Source: Erysipelotrichaceae bacterium
Lineage (GTDB): Bacteria; Bacillota; Clostridia; TANB77; CAG-508
NCBI GenBank assembly: GCA_021769225.1
Contig: JAETTH010000010.1
Coordinates: 1-44,912, forward strand
Direction of reading: 5' to 3'
Length of the DNA: 44,912 nucleotides
Each line of letters starts with the position of its first letter. Within the stretch, counting starts at the first letter, position 1. A model generated the notes under the pieces. The model was given only the letters and a program-made list of their open reading frames with translations, did no database searches and was not told the DNA's origin. This document shows, piece by piece, positions 43,373 to 44,912 of the stretch. The position numbers and the translations under genes were made by a program.

Positions 43373-43376
43373 AAAA

Positions 43377-43409
43377 GGGGGCTACAATTTATGTAGTCCC
43401 ATATTTTTT
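43377..43409. terminator. Terminator between the LCP and DacF-type genes
   Basis: GGGGCTACA / TGTAGTCCC (one G-T pair) with a short loop, then a T run. Confidence 0.85.
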
Positions 43410-44684
43410 CTAACGTTTTCTAGTTCTATAATTTTTTTTCTTTTTATGAAAGGTTAGCTGTTTAAGAATAAAGAAGATAACTAAAATAGCAATAACAGCT
43501 ACAATTCTAAAAATAATTCCAAAGATATCTAATTTTTGAACATCATTTGCAGCAAGTAAATTAGAAGTATATTGTACATCATCAATTTTATATGTGATAG
43601 ATCCAATGACGCTGTTTTTTGTAATTGGAGCTCTTAAGTTTTCATCCAATTGAATTTCTGGCAAAAATGTTTCATCTTCATTTCCCTTTGAGATGATTAC
43701 ATTAATGGGGTCTTGAATAAGAACGTCTAAGTTTTCTGTTTCTTTGGTAGCACCTTTTACTTTAATTTGTTTTAGTAGTGAATTTTCTTCATTTAATTTT
43801 TTCGTTGTATAGTGATCAAATGCATAATCAAACATGGAAATGGTATCTAGGTTTCTTTGACTTAGTCCATCTTCTGTTTGACCTGCACCTAATACAACAG
43901 TAATAAATTCTAATCCATCTCGATTAGCACTTGCTGCTAAGCAGTTTTGGGCTTGGCTAGTATATCCTGTTTTGATTCCATTACAATAAGAGTAATAGTA
44001 GTTGTCTGCTCTAGAGGAGTGATTAACTCTTAAGAGGTCATTGGTGGTAATGAAAAGACGATCAGTTTTATCATATTTATTGGTTGCAGGAAGTGAGCAG
44101 GATGTTTTCTTGACATAGCTTCGAAATGTTTCGTTTTGCATTGCGTAACGTGCAATAAGGCTTATATCATAGGCAGTGGAGTAATGGTTTTCATTGTGTA
44201 CTCCATTGGGATTAACAAAATTGGTGTCTTTACAACCTAATTCTTTTGCTTTTTGATTCATCATTTTACAAAATTCATCTACAGAGCCTGCAATGTGTTC
44301 TGCTAAAACATTGGCTGCATCATTGGCAGAGGGAATTAGTAGAACATTTAATAAATCATTAATAGAAAGTTCTTCTCCTACTTTCAGGTTAGCATGTGAA
44401 TATCCACTTGGTACCGAGTAAACAGCGTCATGACTAACTGTAGCAATATCGCTTAAATTACATTTTTCAATTGTTAAAATGGCTGTCATAATTTTAGTCG
44501 TACTTGCTGGATACATTCTTTTTTCACTGTTTTTCTCATATAAAATTTTTCCGGTGGTGCTTTCAATTAAAATACCAGATTCTGCACCGATATTTAAATC
44601 GTCAGTAGCAAGGGAAGTAGGTAAAAATAGAAAAAAGCATAAAAAAAAGAAAACAAGGCTAAATTGTATTTTTCTTTGTCTCAT
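43410..44684 (-). CDS. S11 D-alanyl-D-alanine carboxypeptidase (DacF-type)
   Basis: 424 residues. Signal peptide (1-26, MRQRKIQFSLVFFFLCFFLF start), then a penicillin-binding carboxypeptidase domain with STTK (nucleophile Ser61, Lys64), SAN (119-121) and KTG (238-240). A PBP5-type C-terminal beta domain follows (about 285-380), then a C-terminal membrane helix (about 388-410) and a basic tail KKKKNYRTRKR. The enzyme trims the terminal D-Ala of peptidoglycan stem peptides outside the membrane. The C-terminal true membrane helix, rather than an amphipathic anchor, is notable. AAAGGAG precedes ATG. Confidence 0.95.
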   Translation of the reverse strand: MRQRKIQFSLVFFFLCFFLFLPTSLATDDLNIGAESGILIESTTGKILYEKNSEKRMYPASTTKIMTAILTIEKCNLSDIATVSHDAVYSVPSGYSHANLKVGEELSINDLLNVLLIPSANDAANVLAEHIAGSVDEFCKMMNQKAKELGCKDTNFVNPNGVHNENHYSTAYDISLIARYAMQNETFRSYVKKTSCSLPATNKYDKTDRLFITTNDLLRVNHSSRADNYYYSYCNGIKTGYTSQAQNCLAASANRDGLEFITVVLGAGQTEDGLSQRNLDTISMFDYAFDHYTTKKLNEENSLLKQIKVKGATKETENLDVLIQDPINVIISKGNEDETFLPEIQLDENLRAPITKNSVIGSITYKIDDVQYTSNLLAANDVQKLDIFGIIFRIVAVIAILVIFFILKQLTFHKKKKNYRTRKR

Positions 44685-44699
44685 TATGTTCTCCTTTCA

Positions 44700-44912
44700 A
44701 TGGATTTAAGCTAACTATATCTTAATTTTAGGAAAATTTCAATCTCTTTCTATAAAATACTTAGAAAAGGAGGTGATTTAATATTTTATTATATGAAGAA
44801 AGACTAACTATTAAAAGTCAATAGTTTTTCAAAAAAATAATAAAAAATTTGTTGAACATTGAAAATTGCATGACAAATAGAGTGTCATACAGGCACTCAA
44901 AAATTTAGAATA
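44700..44912 (+). other. Non-coding end of the window
   Basis: No gene is seen. A strong AAAAGGAGGTGAT (44765-44777) is followed only by very short frames (ATG 44793: four codons; ATT 44783: thirteen codons). Later, TTGAACATTGAAAATTGCAT (44853-44872) resembles the TTGAAAA.TG spacer sequences near rRNA genes in Firmicutes, so an rRNA operon may begin beyond the edge. This is a weak, remembered resemblance. Confidence 0.3.

Overview
The window is about 45 kb of AT-rich DNA. It has short intergenic gaps, strong AGGAGG-type ribosome binding sites, TTGACA/TATAAT promoters, and many intrinsic terminators built as long hairpins with T tracts. The gene families (VanW/G5 wall proteins, LCP, S11 D,D-carboxypeptidase, DUF2975 with a YozG-type regulator, YhbY, Tex, ABC-F) point to a low-GC Firmicute, most likely an uncultured gut-type Clostridia lineage. 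That placement is inferred; no rRNA is present to confirm it.

Layout. 1-1125: tRNA cluster (Lys-TTT, a decayed tRNA-Lys copy, Glu-TTC, Thr-TGT) with a small Cys-rich duplicated peptide gene. 1201-5515: a FabG-like reductase with a +1 frameshift, a stand-alone starch-binding-type protein, a divergent pair of XRE regulators, and a VanW/G5 wall protein. 5538-10988: tRNA-Lys-CTT, CorA, DUF378, ABC-F ATPase and Tex. 11011-22400 (minus strand): DUF975 protein, REC-HD-GYP response regulator, 7TM sensor histidine kinase, and a 2,493-residue NRPS (C-A-T-C-A-T-R). 22669-27808 (plus): HtrA-like protease with a second +1 frameshift, DUF4153/4173 protein, DUF2975-YozG pair, and a FAD/Rieske oxidoreductase. 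27810-33049: a cluster of DnaA boxes, two tiny genes, tRNA-Arg-ACG, tRNA-Pro-TGG, a second VanW/G5 protein, M18 aminopeptidase and tRNA-Arg-TCT. 33205-44684: YhbY, membrane proteins, a three-gene Gld-type ABC operon, YkvI, DUF5711-CvpA, LCP protein and a DacF-type carboxypeptidase. The last 200 bases hold no recognised gene.

Two things stand out. First, the reductase (1747) and the protease (23449) each need a +1 frameshift to be complete, and in both the zero-frame codon at the shift point is CGG. Skipping its C reads an invariant glycine (CGG-A to GGA, CGG-T to GGT). I scanned every other gene in the window by eye and found no in-frame CGG anywhere else. The two tRNA-Arg genes present (ACG, TCT) would not be expected to read CGG. 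This fits CGG being an unassigned or starved codon used as a +1 frameshift element, and two sequencing errors landing this way would be a striking coincidence. Second, the NRPS ends in a thioester reductase and is nearly coupled to a 7TM histidine kinase, with a REC-HD-GYP protein next. This suggests that a reduced (aldehyde or pyrazinone-type) dipeptide is tied to a signalling circuit.

A further recurring feature is terminator-like hairpins overlapping the promoter or Shine-Dalgarno of the next gene (8731, 23875, 26263), and a hairpin that bridges SD and start in front of yhbY.
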